From: Flavobacterium sp.
GTDB lineage: Bacteria; Bacteroidota; Bacteroidia; Flavobacteriales; Flavobacteriaceae
Assembly: GCA_014377455.1 (NCBI GenBank)
Contig: JACMPO010000077.1
Span: 1-64,000, forward strand
Length of the DNA: 64,000 nt
Direction: 5' to 3'
Made by a program: the position numbers and the translations under genes. Below the pieces are notes generated by a model. The model made no database searches. It saw only the letters and a program-made list of their open reading frames with translations, and had not been told where the DNA came from. Numbering within the stretch: position 1 is the first letter of the stretch; each line of letters starts with the position of its first letter. Shown here piece by piece: positions 35,806 through 45,188 of this stretch.

Positions 35806-38361
35806 TTGCAACTCTTGAAAAAAAACATCACAAAAATAGCAGTATTTATTTTAATGGGACTACTAATTGTTGCCTGTGATGTTACAAAGAATATTCCAAA
35901 AGGGAAAAGACTCCTTGTAAAAACAGAATTAAAATCTGGAAAAAAAAATATAACAGATGAAAATCTTCAATATCAACTATATCAAAAACCAAATACTTCC
36001 ATTTTAGGATATCGTTTGCGATTGCATTTATATAATTTAGCACGACAAAAAAGTGATTCGGTTTATCATGTTTGGCTTGATAAAAATCCTCAAAAACACA
36101 AAACTTTAACTAATTTACTCTCGGAAAAACAAGTAAACCGACTTGGCAAATCATTTGTTATTTCTGGAATTAATGAATTCTTAATTAAAACTGGTGAGAA
36201 ACCTGTATTATTAGATTCCATAAAAACTAAAAAATCAATAGGTCGATTAAACTCTTATTATTTCAACAGAGGTTTTTTTGATGTAAAATCAAGCTATACC
36301 ACTGATACATCTAAGGCTAAAAAAGTAATTTTAAAATACAATATTGCTTTCGGAACTCCTTTTTTAATTGATAGTTTAAAAACAAGTATCAAAACACCAG
36401 TACTGGATTCTTTATATAACATAAAGAAAAACAACTCGTTAATAAAAGTTAAAAACCAATATTTTACAGAAGATTTTGATAACGAAAGATCACGAATTAC
36501 GTATGATTTCAGAAATAGTGGAGCCTACTTTTTTCAGCCCAATTATATTTTATACGATTTAGACACAATCGATACTCATAAAAAAATAAATGTAAAATTA
36601 ATTATAAGAGATCAGCCAATTCGTGAAAACGATTCAACTAGAACAGTACCTTTTAAATTGTACAAAATCAATAAGGTAGATGTTTATACAGATCATATTC
36701 CAGGAAAAGTAGCTGCCATAATAACGGACAGTATTGAATATAAAAATGTTCATTTATACAGCGAGAAAAAATTAAAATATAGACCTAGAGCGATTACTGA
36801 TCCTATTTTTATTAAAAAAGGGAATTATTTTTCAGATATAAATTCAAACTTGACCACAAAATATTTAAGTAATCTTAAAGTTTTTAATTACCCAACAATT
36901 CAGTACAAAATAGACCCAAAAGATAGTAACGGACTAATTGCGAGCATCTATTTAACCCCACGAAAAAAATATAGCTTTGGTTATGCAGCCGATTTTATTC
37001 ATTCCAACATTCAAGATTTTGGAATTTCTGGCAATACTTCTCTTGGTATTCGAAATATATTTAACGGCGCAGAAACTTTCGAAATTGGTTTTCGCGGTAA
37101 CGTAGGTGCAAGTCGAGATCAAGCTAATCCGAATAATAATTTCTTTAATATTTCAGAAATTGGAGTAGATGCAAAACTAAATTTCCCGAGAATTCTAGCA
37201 CCAATAAAAAGTGATAAAATAATTCCAAAAAGCATGCTTCCGTTTACAACATTCAGTATTGGGTTAGCAAAACAGAGGAATATTGGTTTAGATAAACAAA
37301 GCTTCTCGAGCTCTTTTTCCTATAATTGGACGCCTAAAAAAAATACTACGGCACGTTTAGAATTAATTAATATTCAGTTCATTAAAAATGTTAATGTGAG
37401 TAATTATTTCAATATATATAAATCCTCATACAATAATTTAAATGCAATTGCCAATAATTATCCTAAGAACCCAGACTATTTCAATCCTGAAACTAATCAA
37501 TTAATTATTGAATCGGGAACCAATGGATTTATTGGAACTGTAATTGCTAATCCAACTTCAGTTTCAGAGGACGATTTAAGAGCTGTTAGAAGTATCGAAG
37601 AACGAAAAAACAGATTGACAGAAAATAACTTGATATTTTCATCTAGTTATAACTATTCAAAATCAACAAAAAAAGACTTGTATGATAATACTTTTTTTGC
37701 AATAAAAACAAAATTGGAATCAGCAGGAAATTTACTATCAATATTTGCTAGAGCAAGTAAACAAATTATAAATCAAGGTGGTGCTAACACAATATTTGAC
37801 GTTCAATATTCTCAATATTTAAAAGGCGAATTTGAATATATCAAACATTGGAATTTATCTGGAAAACGAGTTTTTGCAGTACGATCTTTTTCAGGATTAG
37901 CCGTTCCTTATGGAAATTCTAAAAGTATTCCGTTCTCACGAAGTTATTTTTCGGGCGGATCTAATGATAATCGTGCTTGGCAACCATACAGTTTAGGTCC
38001 AGGAAAAAGTGGTGGTGTAAACGATTTTAACGAAGCAAATTTTAAATTATCATTCAATGGTGAGTTGCGTTTCAACATGATTGGAAAAATAAATGGAGCA
38101 CTTTTTGCCGATGCAGGAAATATTTGGAATGTATTTGATGATGTAACCGATGAAAACTTTAAATTCAAAGGATTAAAATCATTATCAGAAATCGCTCTTG
38201 GAACAGGATTTGGCGTTCGATACGACCAAGGATTATTTGTAATCAGATTGGATTTAGGATTTAAAACTTATAATCCGGCGAAGGAAGAAAATGAAAAATG
38301 GTTCCGTGAACTCAATTTTGCGAAATCTGTTATAAATATTGGAATTAATTATCCTTTCTAA
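35806..38361 (+). CDS. tamL: TamL-type Omp85 outer membrane lipoprotein
   Basis: An 851-residue Omp85-family protein. The N-terminus has a lipoprotein signal (AVFILMGLLIVACDV, lipidated Cys near residue 24), which separates TamL from TamA and BamA. POTRA-like repeats fill about residues 25-400 (for example SYYFNRGFFDVKSSY, FRNSGAYFFQPNYI). The C-terminal barrel has the FSRSYFSGGSNDNRAW loop and ends VINIGINYPF. With an inner-membrane TamB it takes part in outer-membrane assembly. The start is a TTG at 35806 or 35815; no ATG gives a full signal sequence. The order tamL-fba-accD is conserved in flavobacteria as I recall. Confidence 0.88.
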   Translation: MQLLKKNITKIAVFILMGLLIVACDVTKNIPKGKRLLVKTELKSGKKNITDENLQYQLYQKPNTSILGYRLRLHLYNLARQKSDSVYHVWLDKNPQKHKTLTNLLSEKQVNRLGKSFVISGINEFLIKTGEKPVLLDSIKTKKSIGRLNSYYFNRGFFDVKSSYTTDTSKAKKVILKYNIAFGTPFLIDSLKTSIKTPVLDSLYNIKKNNSLIKVKNQYFTEDFDNERSRITYDFRNSGAYFFQPNYILYDLDTIDTHKKINVKLIIRDQPIRENDSTRTVPFKLYKINKVDVYTDHIPGKVAAIITDSIEYKNVHLYSEKKLKYRPRAITDPIFIKKGNYFSDINSNLTTKYLSNLKVFNYPTIQYKIDPKDSNGLIASIYLTPRKKYSFGYAADFIHSNIQDFGISGNTSLGIRNIFNGAETFEIGFRGNVGASRDQANPNNNFFNISEIGVDAKLNFPRILAPIKSDKIIPKSMLPFTTFSIGLAKQRNIGLDKQSFSSSFSYNWTPKKNTTARLELINIQFIKNVNVSNYFNIYKSSYNNLNAIANNYPKNPDYFNPETNQLIIESGTNGFIGTVIANPTSVSEDDLRAVRSIEERKNRLTENNLIFSSSYNYSKSTKKDLYDNTFFAIKTKLESAGNLLSIFARASKQIINQGGANTIFDVQYSQYLKGEFEYIKHWNLSGKRVFAVRSFSGLAVPYGNSKSIPFSRSYFSGGSNDNRAWQPYSLGPGKSGGVNDFNEANFKLSFNGELRFNMIGKINGALFADAGNIWNVFDDVTDENFKFKGLKSLSEIALGTGFGVRYDQGLFVIRLDLGFKTYNPAKEENEKWFRELNFAKSVINIGINYPF

Positions 38362-38374
38362 AAATAGAAATTAT

Positions 38375-38382
38375 TATTTTTG
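38375..38382 (+). promoter_or_regulatory. Predicted -7 box for fba
   Basis: TATTTTTG fits TANNTTTG, 27 bases before the fba ATG. Confidence 0.4.
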
Positions 38383-38409
38383 TATTCTAAACTATAAATA
38401 AACTAATTC

Positions 38410-39477
38410 ATGTCTCACAATATTAAACCCGGAGTTGCAACAGGAGATGAAGTTCAAGCCATATTTGCTTATGCAAAACAAAAAGGATTTGCACTTCCAG
38501 CTGTAAACGTAACTGGATCAAACACAATAAACGGAGTTTTAGAAACTGCAGCAAAACTAAAAGCTCCTGTAATTATCCAGTTTTCAAATGGTGGAGCTCA
38601 GTTTAATGCAGGAAAAGGACTTTCAAATGCTGGCGAAAAAGCGGCAATAGCTGGTGGAATAGCTGGAGCGAAACACATACATACACTTGCCGAAGCTTAT
38701 GGCGCAACTGTAATTTTACATACTGATCATTGCGCAAAAAAACTATTACCATGGATTGATGGATTATTGGACGCATCCGAAAAACATTTTGCGGAAACTG
38801 GAAAACCCCTTTTTTCATCACACATGATTGATTTGTCGGAAGAACCAATTCATGAAAATATCGAAATTTGTAAAACCTACCTTTCTCGAATGAGTAAAAT
38901 GGGAATGACACTCGAAATTGAACTTGGTATTACTGGTGGTGAAGAAGATGGAGTTGACAATTCAGATGTTGACAGTTCAAAATTATATACTCAACCAGAT
39001 GAAGTAGCTTTTGCTTACGAGGAACTTTTAAAAGTTAGCCCACGATTTACAATTGCTGCCGCTTTTGGAAATGTACATGGTGTTTATAAGCCAGGAAATG
39101 TAAAATTAACACCAAAAATCTTAAAAAATTCACAAGATTATGTTCAGAAAAAATTCAATACCGGATCAAATCCTGTAGATTTTGTTTTTCACGGAGGATC
39201 TGGTTCTACTGTTGAAGAAATAAGAGAAGGAATTTCGTATGGCGTAGTAAAAATGAATATTGATACCGATCTCCAATTTGCTTTTACCGAAGGAATTCGC
39301 GATTATATGGTTAACAATATTGATTATTTAAAAACCCAGATAGGAAATCCAGAAGGAACAGATGCTCCAAATAAAAAATATTACGATCCAAGAAAATGGG
39401 TTCGTGAAGGAGAAGTAACTTTCAATACTAGACTTGAAGAAGCATTTGCTGACTTAAACAATGTAAACACTTTATAA
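38410..39477 (+). CDS. fbaA: Fructose-bisphosphate aldolase, class II
   Basis: Cleaves fructose-1,6-bisphosphate in glycolysis and runs in reverse for gluconeogenesis. The 355-residue chain has the zinc ligands and active site of class IIA enzymes: ILHTDHCAKK (near residue 108), LEIELGITGGEEDGVDN, FGNVHGVYKPGN and FVFHGGSGST, with NIDTDLQFA at the end of the barrel. Length fits the E. coli-type FbaA. It lies between tamL and accD with its own promoter box. Confidence 0.96.
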   Translation: MSHNIKPGVATGDEVQAIFAYAKQKGFALPAVNVTGSNTINGVLETAAKLKAPVIIQFSNGGAQFNAGKGLSNAGEKAAIAGGIAGAKHIHTLAEAYGATVILHTDHCAKKLLPWIDGLLDASEKHFAETGKPLFSSHMIDLSEEPIHENIEICKTYLSRMSKMGMTLEIELGITGGEEDGVDNSDVDSSKLYTQPDEVAFAYEELLKVSPRFTIAAAFGNVHGVYKPGNVKLTPKILKNSQDYVQKKFNTGSNPVDFVFHGGSGSTVEEIREGISYGVVKMNIDTDLQFAFTEGIRDYMVNNIDYLKTQIGNPEGTDAPNKKYYDPRKWVREGEVTFNTRLEEAFADLNNVNTL

Positions 39478-39548
39478 ACTGTATTTTGTAAATTGTATAA
39501 TATAAAAACAGTATACATTTTGACAACAATACATTATACAATAAAAAT

Positions 39549-40403
39549 ATGGCTTGGTTTAAAAGAACAACTAAAGGAATTACCACTGCAACAGAAGACA
39601 AGAAAGATGTTCCAAAAGGACTTTGGTACAAATCGCCAACAGGTAAAATTATTGATCAAGATGAGTTAGCCCGAAACCTTTGGGTAAGTCCTGAAGACGG
39701 TTTTCATGTTCGCATTGGAAGTAAAGAATATTTTGAAATATTGTTTGATAACAATGAGTTTAAAGAGTTAGATGCTAAAATGACATCTAAAGATCCACTG
39801 GGTTTTGTAGATACCAAAAAATATGCAGATCGATTAAAAGATGCTCAAGAAAAAACTCAACTTAAAGATGCAGTTCGCACTGGTTTTGGAAAATCAAAAG
39901 GGAAAGAACTTGTAGTTTGTTGCATGGATTTTGCCTTTATAGGTGGTTCGATGGGAGCAGTTGTTGGTGAAAAAATTGCACGAGGAATTGATTATTCTAT
40001 AAAAAATAAAGTTCCGTTTGTAATGATTTCAAAATCTGGTGGTGCTCGAATGATGGAAGCGGCATATTCACTGATGCAACTAGCAAAAACATCTGCAAAA
40101 CTAGCACAACTTGCCGAAGAAAAAATACCATATATTTCACTTTGTACAGACCCAACTACTGGAGGAACTACAGCTTCTTATGCAATGCTAGGCGATGTAA
40201 ATATTTCTGAACCTGGAGCTTTAATAGGTTTTGCTGGACCAAGAGTAGTAAAAGATACCACTGGAAAAGAATTGCCCGAAGGTTTTCAAACTGCCGAATT
40301 TGTGTTAGAACATGGTTTTCTTGATTTTATTGCTCCACGAAAAGAATTAAAAGATAAAATAAATTTATACATAGATCTTATTCAAAACCAAGATATTAGG
40401 TAA
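39549..40403 (+). CDS. accD: Acetyl-CoA carboxylase carboxyltransferase, beta subunit
   Basis: Transfers carboxyl from carboxybiotin to acetyl-CoA for fatty acid synthesis. The 284-residue protein has the crotonase-like core: FGGS-like [34 protein letters not shown] and [18 protein letters not shown]. The N-terminal zinc ribbon of E. coli AccD (two Cys pairs) aligns with [10 protein letters not shown] and VSPEDGFH, where all four Cys are replaced (Ser29, Thr/Gly31-32, Ser47, Asp50). The ribbon is kept as sequence but cannot hold zinc; I believe this is usual for flavobacteria. Confidence 0.95.
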   Translation: MAWFKRTTKGITTATEDKKDVPKGLWYKSPTGKIIDQDELARNLWVSPEDGFHVRIGSKEYFEILFDNNEFKELDAKMTSKDPLGFVDTKKYADRLKDAQEKTQLKDAVRTGFGKSKGKELVVCCMDFAFIGGSMGAVVGEKIARGIDYSIKNKVPFVMISKSGGARMMEAAYSLMQLAKTSAKLAQLAEEKIPYISLCTDPTTGGTTASYAMLGDVNISEPGALIGFAGPRVVKDTTGKELPEGFQTAEFVLEHGFLDFIAPRKELKDKINLYIDLIQNQDIR

Positions 40404-40422
40404 TTTATTATTTTTTTAAAAG

Positions 40423-40466
40423 GCGTTGTAAATAATTAAATGTGATTATTTACAACGCTTTTTTTT
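40423..40466 (+). terminator. Strong terminator after accD
   Basis: GCGTTGTAAATAAT (40423-40436) pairs perfectly with ATTATTTACAACGC (40445-40458), then a T-run. Confidence 0.9.
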
Positions 40467-40648
40467 ATACATAACCTTTTTTACTGCGTTTATTATGTAA
40501 TACTATTACTAAATTTTGTAACTAATTATGATTAAAATTAATGACTTTTACCATTCTAAGTATTTCTAAAAAATTGGAAGAAAATATTTTCTTTACTAAT
40601 ATTTTTTTTAGCAAATAGTTATAAAATTAACCAAAAAATATCACACAA

Positions 40649-41026
40649 ATGTCACAAAAAAACAAAAAGCAGTTTGGAGTATGGATTGATACACATCATG
40701 CCACAATTATTGGAAGAGAGGATGTAGACTCAGGACAATTTAAAGTTCTAGGTCATGTTAAAAATAATGGTGCCGATGGAAATTCCAACGAAAATGCTGC
40801 GCACAATCAGGAAAATACTTTGAGAAATAAATATTTTAAAGAAATTACTGCTTTAATGCAAAATGTAGATGAATTGCATGTAACAGGTACTGGAATTACT
40901 CAAGAACAATTTATAAATTATCTTGCAGAAACACCTCAATATAAAAATGTTAAAACATCGGAATGCACATCAAACAAAATGAGCGATGAGGAAACCATTG
41001 CACACATTGCAAAGGAATTTAATTAG
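40649..41026 (+). CDS. Hypothetical protein, 125 residues, possibly eRF1 domain 3-like
   Basis: A soluble protein starting MSQKNKKQFGVWIDTHHATII, with a Gly/Asn-rich linker around residues 38-52, then NKYFKEITALMQNVDELHVTGTGITQEQFINYLAETPQYKNVKT. The last part resembles an alpha/beta fold in which a strand and glycine turn (LHVTGTG) precede a helix, a pattern I associate with eRF1/Dom34 C-terminal-like domains. That link is a weak inference. It is monocistronic with its own terminator. It could be a ribosome- or stress-associated protein; I cannot show this. Confidence 0.6.
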   Translation: MSQKNKKQFGVWIDTHHATIIGREDVDSGQFKVLGHVKNNGADGNSNENAAHNQENTLRNKYFKEITALMQNVDELHVTGTGITQEQFINYLAETPQYKNVKTSECTSNKMSDEETIAHIAKEFN

Positions 41027-41048
41027 AAAATAGTTTTTAGTTATTATA

Positions 41049-41080
41049 AAACCCCGATTTCTTAAGGAATTGGGGTTTTT
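41049..41080 (+). terminator. Terminator between the 125-residue gene and the S9 peptidase gene
   Basis: AAACCCCGATTTC (41049-41061) pairs imperfectly with GGAATTGGGGTTT (41066-41078), followed by T-rich sequence. Confidence 0.75.
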
Positions 41081-41096
41081 GATTTTTATTAATTAC

Positions 41097-43001
41097 CTAC
41101 AACGTCTCCTTCAACCATTTATAAAATTCACGTTGCCACACCTGAGCATTTTGTGGTTTTAAAACCCAATGATTTTCTTCTGGAAAATACAAAAATCGGC
41201 TTTTTATTCCTCGAAGTTGTGCCGCCTGAAATGCTTCTTGTCCTTGTCCAATAGGTACTCGGAAATCTTTACCTCCTTGAATAATTAATATCGGCGTATT
41301 CCATTTATCAACAAAAGTTGTAGGATTGAAAGTTGTATAAGTTTTTTGCGCCACAGCATTATCTTTTTCCCAATAAGCACCACCAAAATCCCAGTTGTTA
41401 AAAAATACTTCTTCTGTAGTTCCAAACATACTTTGTGTGTTAAAAACACCATCATGAGCGATAAATGTTTTGAAACGCTTGTTGTGAATTCCAGCTAAAT
41501 AAAATACTGAATAGCCACCATAACTGGCACCAACACAACCTAACCGTTCTTTATCAACATAGCTTTCTTGAGAAACATCATCAATTGCAGCTAAGTAATC
41601 TTTCATAACTTGTCCGCCCCAATCTTTTGAAATTTGTTCATTCCAAGAAACACCATGACCTTGCATTCCACGTCTGTTAGGTGCTACAATTACATATCCG
41701 TTAGCTGCCATTAATTGAAAATTCCATCGAAAAGAATAAAATTGTGTTAATGCCGATTGTGGTCCACCTTGACAATACAAAAGCGTTGGATACTTTTTAG
41801 ATTTGTCAAAATTTGGTGGTAAAATAACCCAAACCAACATTTTTTTACCATCGGTTGTGGTAATGTAGCGACGCTCGGTTTTGCTTAGCGCAAGTTTACT
41901 GTAAGTTTGATCGTTTACCGTTGATAATTGCAACCACGTTTTACTTTTTAAATTATAGGAATAAATTTCTTGAGCATGGTTCATATCATTTCGTGTAACA
42001 ATAATATTTTCGCCTGAAAAACCTACTAAATCGTTGACATCAAAATCACCGTTTGTAAGTTGTGTAACTTTTAGACCAACTTTTTTTGATCCAGGAAAAT
42101 TCACTTCAAAAATTTGTTTTGTTCCGTCTATTGGTGCTACAAAATAAACTTTTTTGCCATCGTTACTCCACAAAAAATTATCAACAGTTCCGTCCCAACC
42201 AGCGGTTAAATTGATATCTGAACCATTAAATCGAACAATAATATCATTTTTATCTGCTTCATATCCATCGCGTTTCATTTGCAACCACGTTAAATTTCCC
42301 GTTGGTGAAAATTGCGGATTTACATCATAACCCAAATTAGCTTCGGTAATATTTTTAGTGATTTTGGTCTCTAAATTATATTCAAACAAATTGGTGTTAG
42401 TAGAAATTGCGTAAGCTGTTCCAAATTTCTTTTTGCAAACATAAATTATGCTTTTGCTATCTGGCGACCAAATATAATCTTCATCGCCACCAAATGGTTT
42501 TTGAGGCGAATCGAAAGCTTCACCTTTCATTATATCTACTGGAATTGCTTTGTCATTATTTGCTGCATAAAAAACATGATTGCAAGTACCATCATTCCAT
42601 GTGTCCCAGTGGCGGTAGTCTAATCCATCATAAACTTGAACATCAGACTTTGTTAGTTCTGGATAGAAATCTTTTCCGAAAACGTTATTAATTTTTACCT
42701 CTTGAGTGAGTAATTTATACATTCCATTAGGAGAAATATTTTTATCCAAGATCAAAACTTTAATATCTTTAACTTCGGTTGGCAAACCACCATTTACTGG
42801 AATTATATAATATTTAGAATTCGATTTATTTTCTTCAACAGATGGCGTTGAAACTTTGTAAACTATCGATTTTTTATCGTTAGAAATTCCTAAAACTGAA
42901 ACTCTGCCCAACTTCCAGAGCAACTCTGGAGTCATCACATTTTGCGCATTCACAACTACTGAACTCATGATACAGCTTATTAAAAAGATTATTTTTTTCA
43001 T
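41097..43001 (-). CDS. S9 family prolyl oligopeptidase-like peptidase
   Basis: A 634-residue exported peptidase (signal MKKIIFLISCIMSSVVVNAQ). Residues about 25-370 are WD40-like propeller blades (for example YIWSPDSKSIIYVCKK, NFLWSNDGKKVYFVAP). The C-terminal hydrolase has GCVGASYGGYSVFYLAG (nucleophile Ser), IIQGGKDFRVPIGQ (Asp) and EENHWVLKP (His). This suits the S9C/DPP5-type dipeptidyl peptidases that finish peptide digestion in the periplasm. With the S46 peptidase at 57 kb it points to an amino-acid-scavenging lifestyle. Confidence 0.92.
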   Translation of the reverse strand: MKKIIFLISCIMSSVVVNAQNVMTPELLWKLGRVSVLGISNDKKSIVYKVSTPSVEENKSNSKYYIIPVNGGLPTEVKDIKVLILDKNISPNGMYKLLTQEVKINNVFGKDFYPELTKSDVQVYDGLDYRHWDTWNDGTCNHVFYAANNDKAIPVDIMKGEAFDSPQKPFGGDEDYIWSPDSKSIIYVCKKKFGTAYAISTNTNLFEYNLETKITKNITEANLGYDVNPQFSPTGNLTWLQMKRDGYEADKNDIIVRFNGSDINLTAGWDGTVDNFLWSNDGKKVYFVAPIDGTKQIFEVNFPGSKKVGLKVTQLTNGDFDVNDLVGFSGENIIVTRNDMNHAQEIYSYNLKSKTWLQLSTVNDQTYSKLALSKTERRYITTTDGKKMLVWVILPPNFDKSKKYPTLLYCQGGPQSALTQFYSFRWNFQLMAANGYVIVAPNRRGMQGHGVSWNEQISKDWGGQVMKDYLAAIDDVSQESYVDKERLGCVGASYGGYSVFYLAGIHNKRFKTFIAHDGVFNTQSMFGTTEEVFFNNWDFGGAYWEKDNAVAQKTYTTFNPTTFVDKWNTPILIIQGGKDFRVPIGQGQEAFQAAQLRGIKSRFLYFPEENHWVLKPQNAQVWQREFYKWLKETL

Positions 43002-43064
43002 TTTGTAAATTTTTAATTCGTTAAAAGTACTGAAATATTTAAAGCTATTTCTACATCATTAAAT

Positions 43065-45041
43065 CTAGTTATGTCTGGAAATAACGCGTCCTAGTTTTCT
43101 AGAAAACATATTAGTCAAACCCAAATAATCCATCACCATGGAAAGTGATTCAGAGTTATCTTCAACTTCATTTTTTGAAACGGTTGTTTTAAGTTCGTCA
43201 ATAATTTTATTAACTAAAAACCAACGTAGAGTAAGAATAGTTTCGGAAACGTATAAGCTTATGGTTTTGTTTTTTTGTTTTACATATATGTGTTTTGCTT
43301 CCCAATTGTGCAAAATATCACGCTCATCATTCATTAAAATTGATGTTACTTCTTGAGCAAGTTCGGGTGTGAGTTGTCCCAAATATTGCTCTAACTCAAA
43401 ATTTTCATTTTGTTGAAAATATGCAATTAAATTAATGTAAATAGCTTGAAACAAAGGATTTGCTAATTCAATTTCATCTTCCTGTAAACTCAAAAAAATA
43501 CGTTGATGTACTTTATAAACTTTCATTTCACGAACTTCGATGGTTTCGCCTTTTTCGTCAGCTTTTAAATAAACATCTTCAAACTCGTCTTCCACATTTC
43601 CGTAAAGAATGAGAATTTCAATTATTTTATGCTCCAGTTCGTTTTGAATGTCAATATTAGAAAGCGTTTCAATAGGCTCATTTTTAACAACTTCAAAAAC
43701 AGTTTGTTCTTGCTTACCTTTCTTTTCGATTTCAAGTAAATCTTTTTTAGCAATTTGAGCCAAAGTATTAAAAAGTACCTCTTCAGAAATATCCATAATT
43801 CTAGAACATTCTTTTACATACACTTCGCGCTTTATTCGATCTGGAATTTTTGAAATACTGGTAACCATTTCTCTAATCAAATCGGCTTTTTTGATTGGAT
43901 CATTTTTGGCATCTTTCATCAAAAGTGATGCTTTAAACTGGATAAAATCCATGGCATTTTCCTCCAAATATGAAATCAAATCTTGCAGTGGTGTTTTCTT
44001 GGCAAAACTATCTGGATCTTCACCATCTGGGAATGTACAAATTTTGACATTCATACCTTCTTCTAAAATCAAATCGATACCTCGAATAGAAGCACGCAAA
44101 CCCGCAACATCGCCATCAAAAAGTACCGTAATATTTTTTGTCAATCGGTTTATCAATCTTATTTGATCTGGTGTAAGTGCAGTTCCCGATGACGAAACTA
44201 CATTTTCAATTCCCGCTTGGTGCATCTGAATTACATCGGTATAACCTTCGACTAAGAAACAATTATCTTGTTTGGCAATTGCTTGTTTTGCATGAAAAAT
44301 TCCGTATAAAACTTTACTTTTATGATACAAATCACTTTCTGGCGAATTGAGATATTTTGCTGCTTTTTTATCGTTAGTTAAAATCCGACCACCAAAACCC
44401 AAAACGCGTCCTGACATGGATTGAATAGGGAACATAACACGACCTTTAAATCGGTCAAATTGTTTGTCTTCGCCTACTATTGTTAAGCCAACTTTTTCTA
44501 GAAATTCTAATTTATAACCCTTTCCAAGTGCATCTTTAGTAAAAGCATCCCAAATATTTGGTGAATAGCCTAGATTGAATTTTTTTATAGTTTCGGTAGT
44601 GAAACCGCGCTCTTTGAAATAAGTAAACCCTATTGCCTTGCCTTCTTCATTATTAAAAAGAATATCTTGAAAATATTTTGATGCGTATTCTGAAACTAGA
44701 AATAAACTTTCTTTCTCGTTAGCGACTTCCTTTTCTTCATTAGAAAGTTCGGTTTCTTCTACTTCGATATTGTATTTTTTTGCTAAATAGCGAATGGCTT
44801 CTGGATAAGAAAAATGCTCGTGTTCCATGACAAAAGCAATGGCGTTACCTCCTTTTCCCGAACTAAAATCTTTCCAAATTCCCTTAGCTGGCGATACCAT
44901 AAACGATGGGGAACGCTCGTCAGAAAAAGGACTCAAACCTTTAAAATTACTGCCTGCCCGTTTTAAAAGCACAAAATCGCCAATTACTTCCTCTACTCGT
45001 GAAGCATCGTAAACTTTATCTATGGTTTCTTTAGTTATCAA
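43065..45041 (-). CDS. dnaG: DNA primase
   Basis: Makes RNA primers for replication; 658 residues. The order is an N-terminal zinc-ribbon-like domain, then the TOPRIM catalytic core (LVEGYTDVIQMHQAGIENVVSSSGTAL, LFDGDVAGLRASIRGIDL), then a C-terminal region for DnaB binding. The zinc ligands of E. coli DnaG (Cys40, His43, Cys61, Cys64) fall, at identical spacing, on Ser37, Ser40, Asp58 and Ser61, so the ribbon cannot bind zinc. Surrounding residues (FKGLSPFSDERSPSF, FSSGKGGNAI) are well kept. I believe this is a lineage trait, not damage. Confidence 0.95.
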   Translation of the reverse strand: MITKETIDKVYDASRVEEVIGDFVLLKRAGSNFKGLSPFSDERSPSFMVSPAKGIWKDFSSGKGGNAIAFVMEHEHFSYPEAIRYLAKKYNIEVEETELSNEEKEVANEKESLFLVSEYASKYFQDILFNNEEGKAIGFTYFKERGFTTETIKKFNLGYSPNIWDAFTKDALGKGYKLEFLEKVGLTIVGEDKQFDRFKGRVMFPIQSMSGRVLGFGGRILTNDKKAAKYLNSPESDLYHKSKVLYGIFHAKQAIAKQDNCFLVEGYTDVIQMHQAGIENVVSSSGTALTPDQIRLINRLTKNITVLFDGDVAGLRASIRGIDLILEEGMNVKICTFPDGEDPDSFAKKTPLQDLISYLEENAMDFIQFKASLLMKDAKNDPIKKADLIREMVTSISKIPDRIKREVYVKECSRIMDISEEVLFNTLAQIAKKDLLEIEKKGKQEQTVFEVVKNEPIETLSNIDIQNELEHKIIEILILYGNVEDEFEDVYLKADEKGETIEVREMKVYKVHQRIFLSLQEDEIELANPLFQAIYINLIAYFQQNENFELEQYLGQLTPELAQEVTSILMNDERDILHNWEAKHIYVKQKNKTISLYVSETILTLRWFLVNKIIDELKTTVSKNEVEDNSESLSMVMDYLGLTNMFSRKLGRVISRHN

Positions 45042-45127
45042 TTTTTAGTTTAAAGTTGTTTCCTGTTTAAAAGTTTAATTTTAAAATGAAAATAGATTTT
45101 GGTTTGTAAAAATAAGGATAATTACCA

Positions 45128-45162
45128 TAAAAAAAACCCGCAAAGTGTAGAACTTTGCGGGT
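45128..45162 (-). terminator. Terminator of the sigma/anti-sigma/outer-membrane operon
   Basis: ACCCGCAAAGT (45136-45146) and ACTTTGCGGGT (45152-45162) pair perfectly around GTAGA. A T-run follows on the minus strand. Confidence 0.9.
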
Positions 45163-45188
45163 AAAAATATAACTAAATCAAGATTTTT

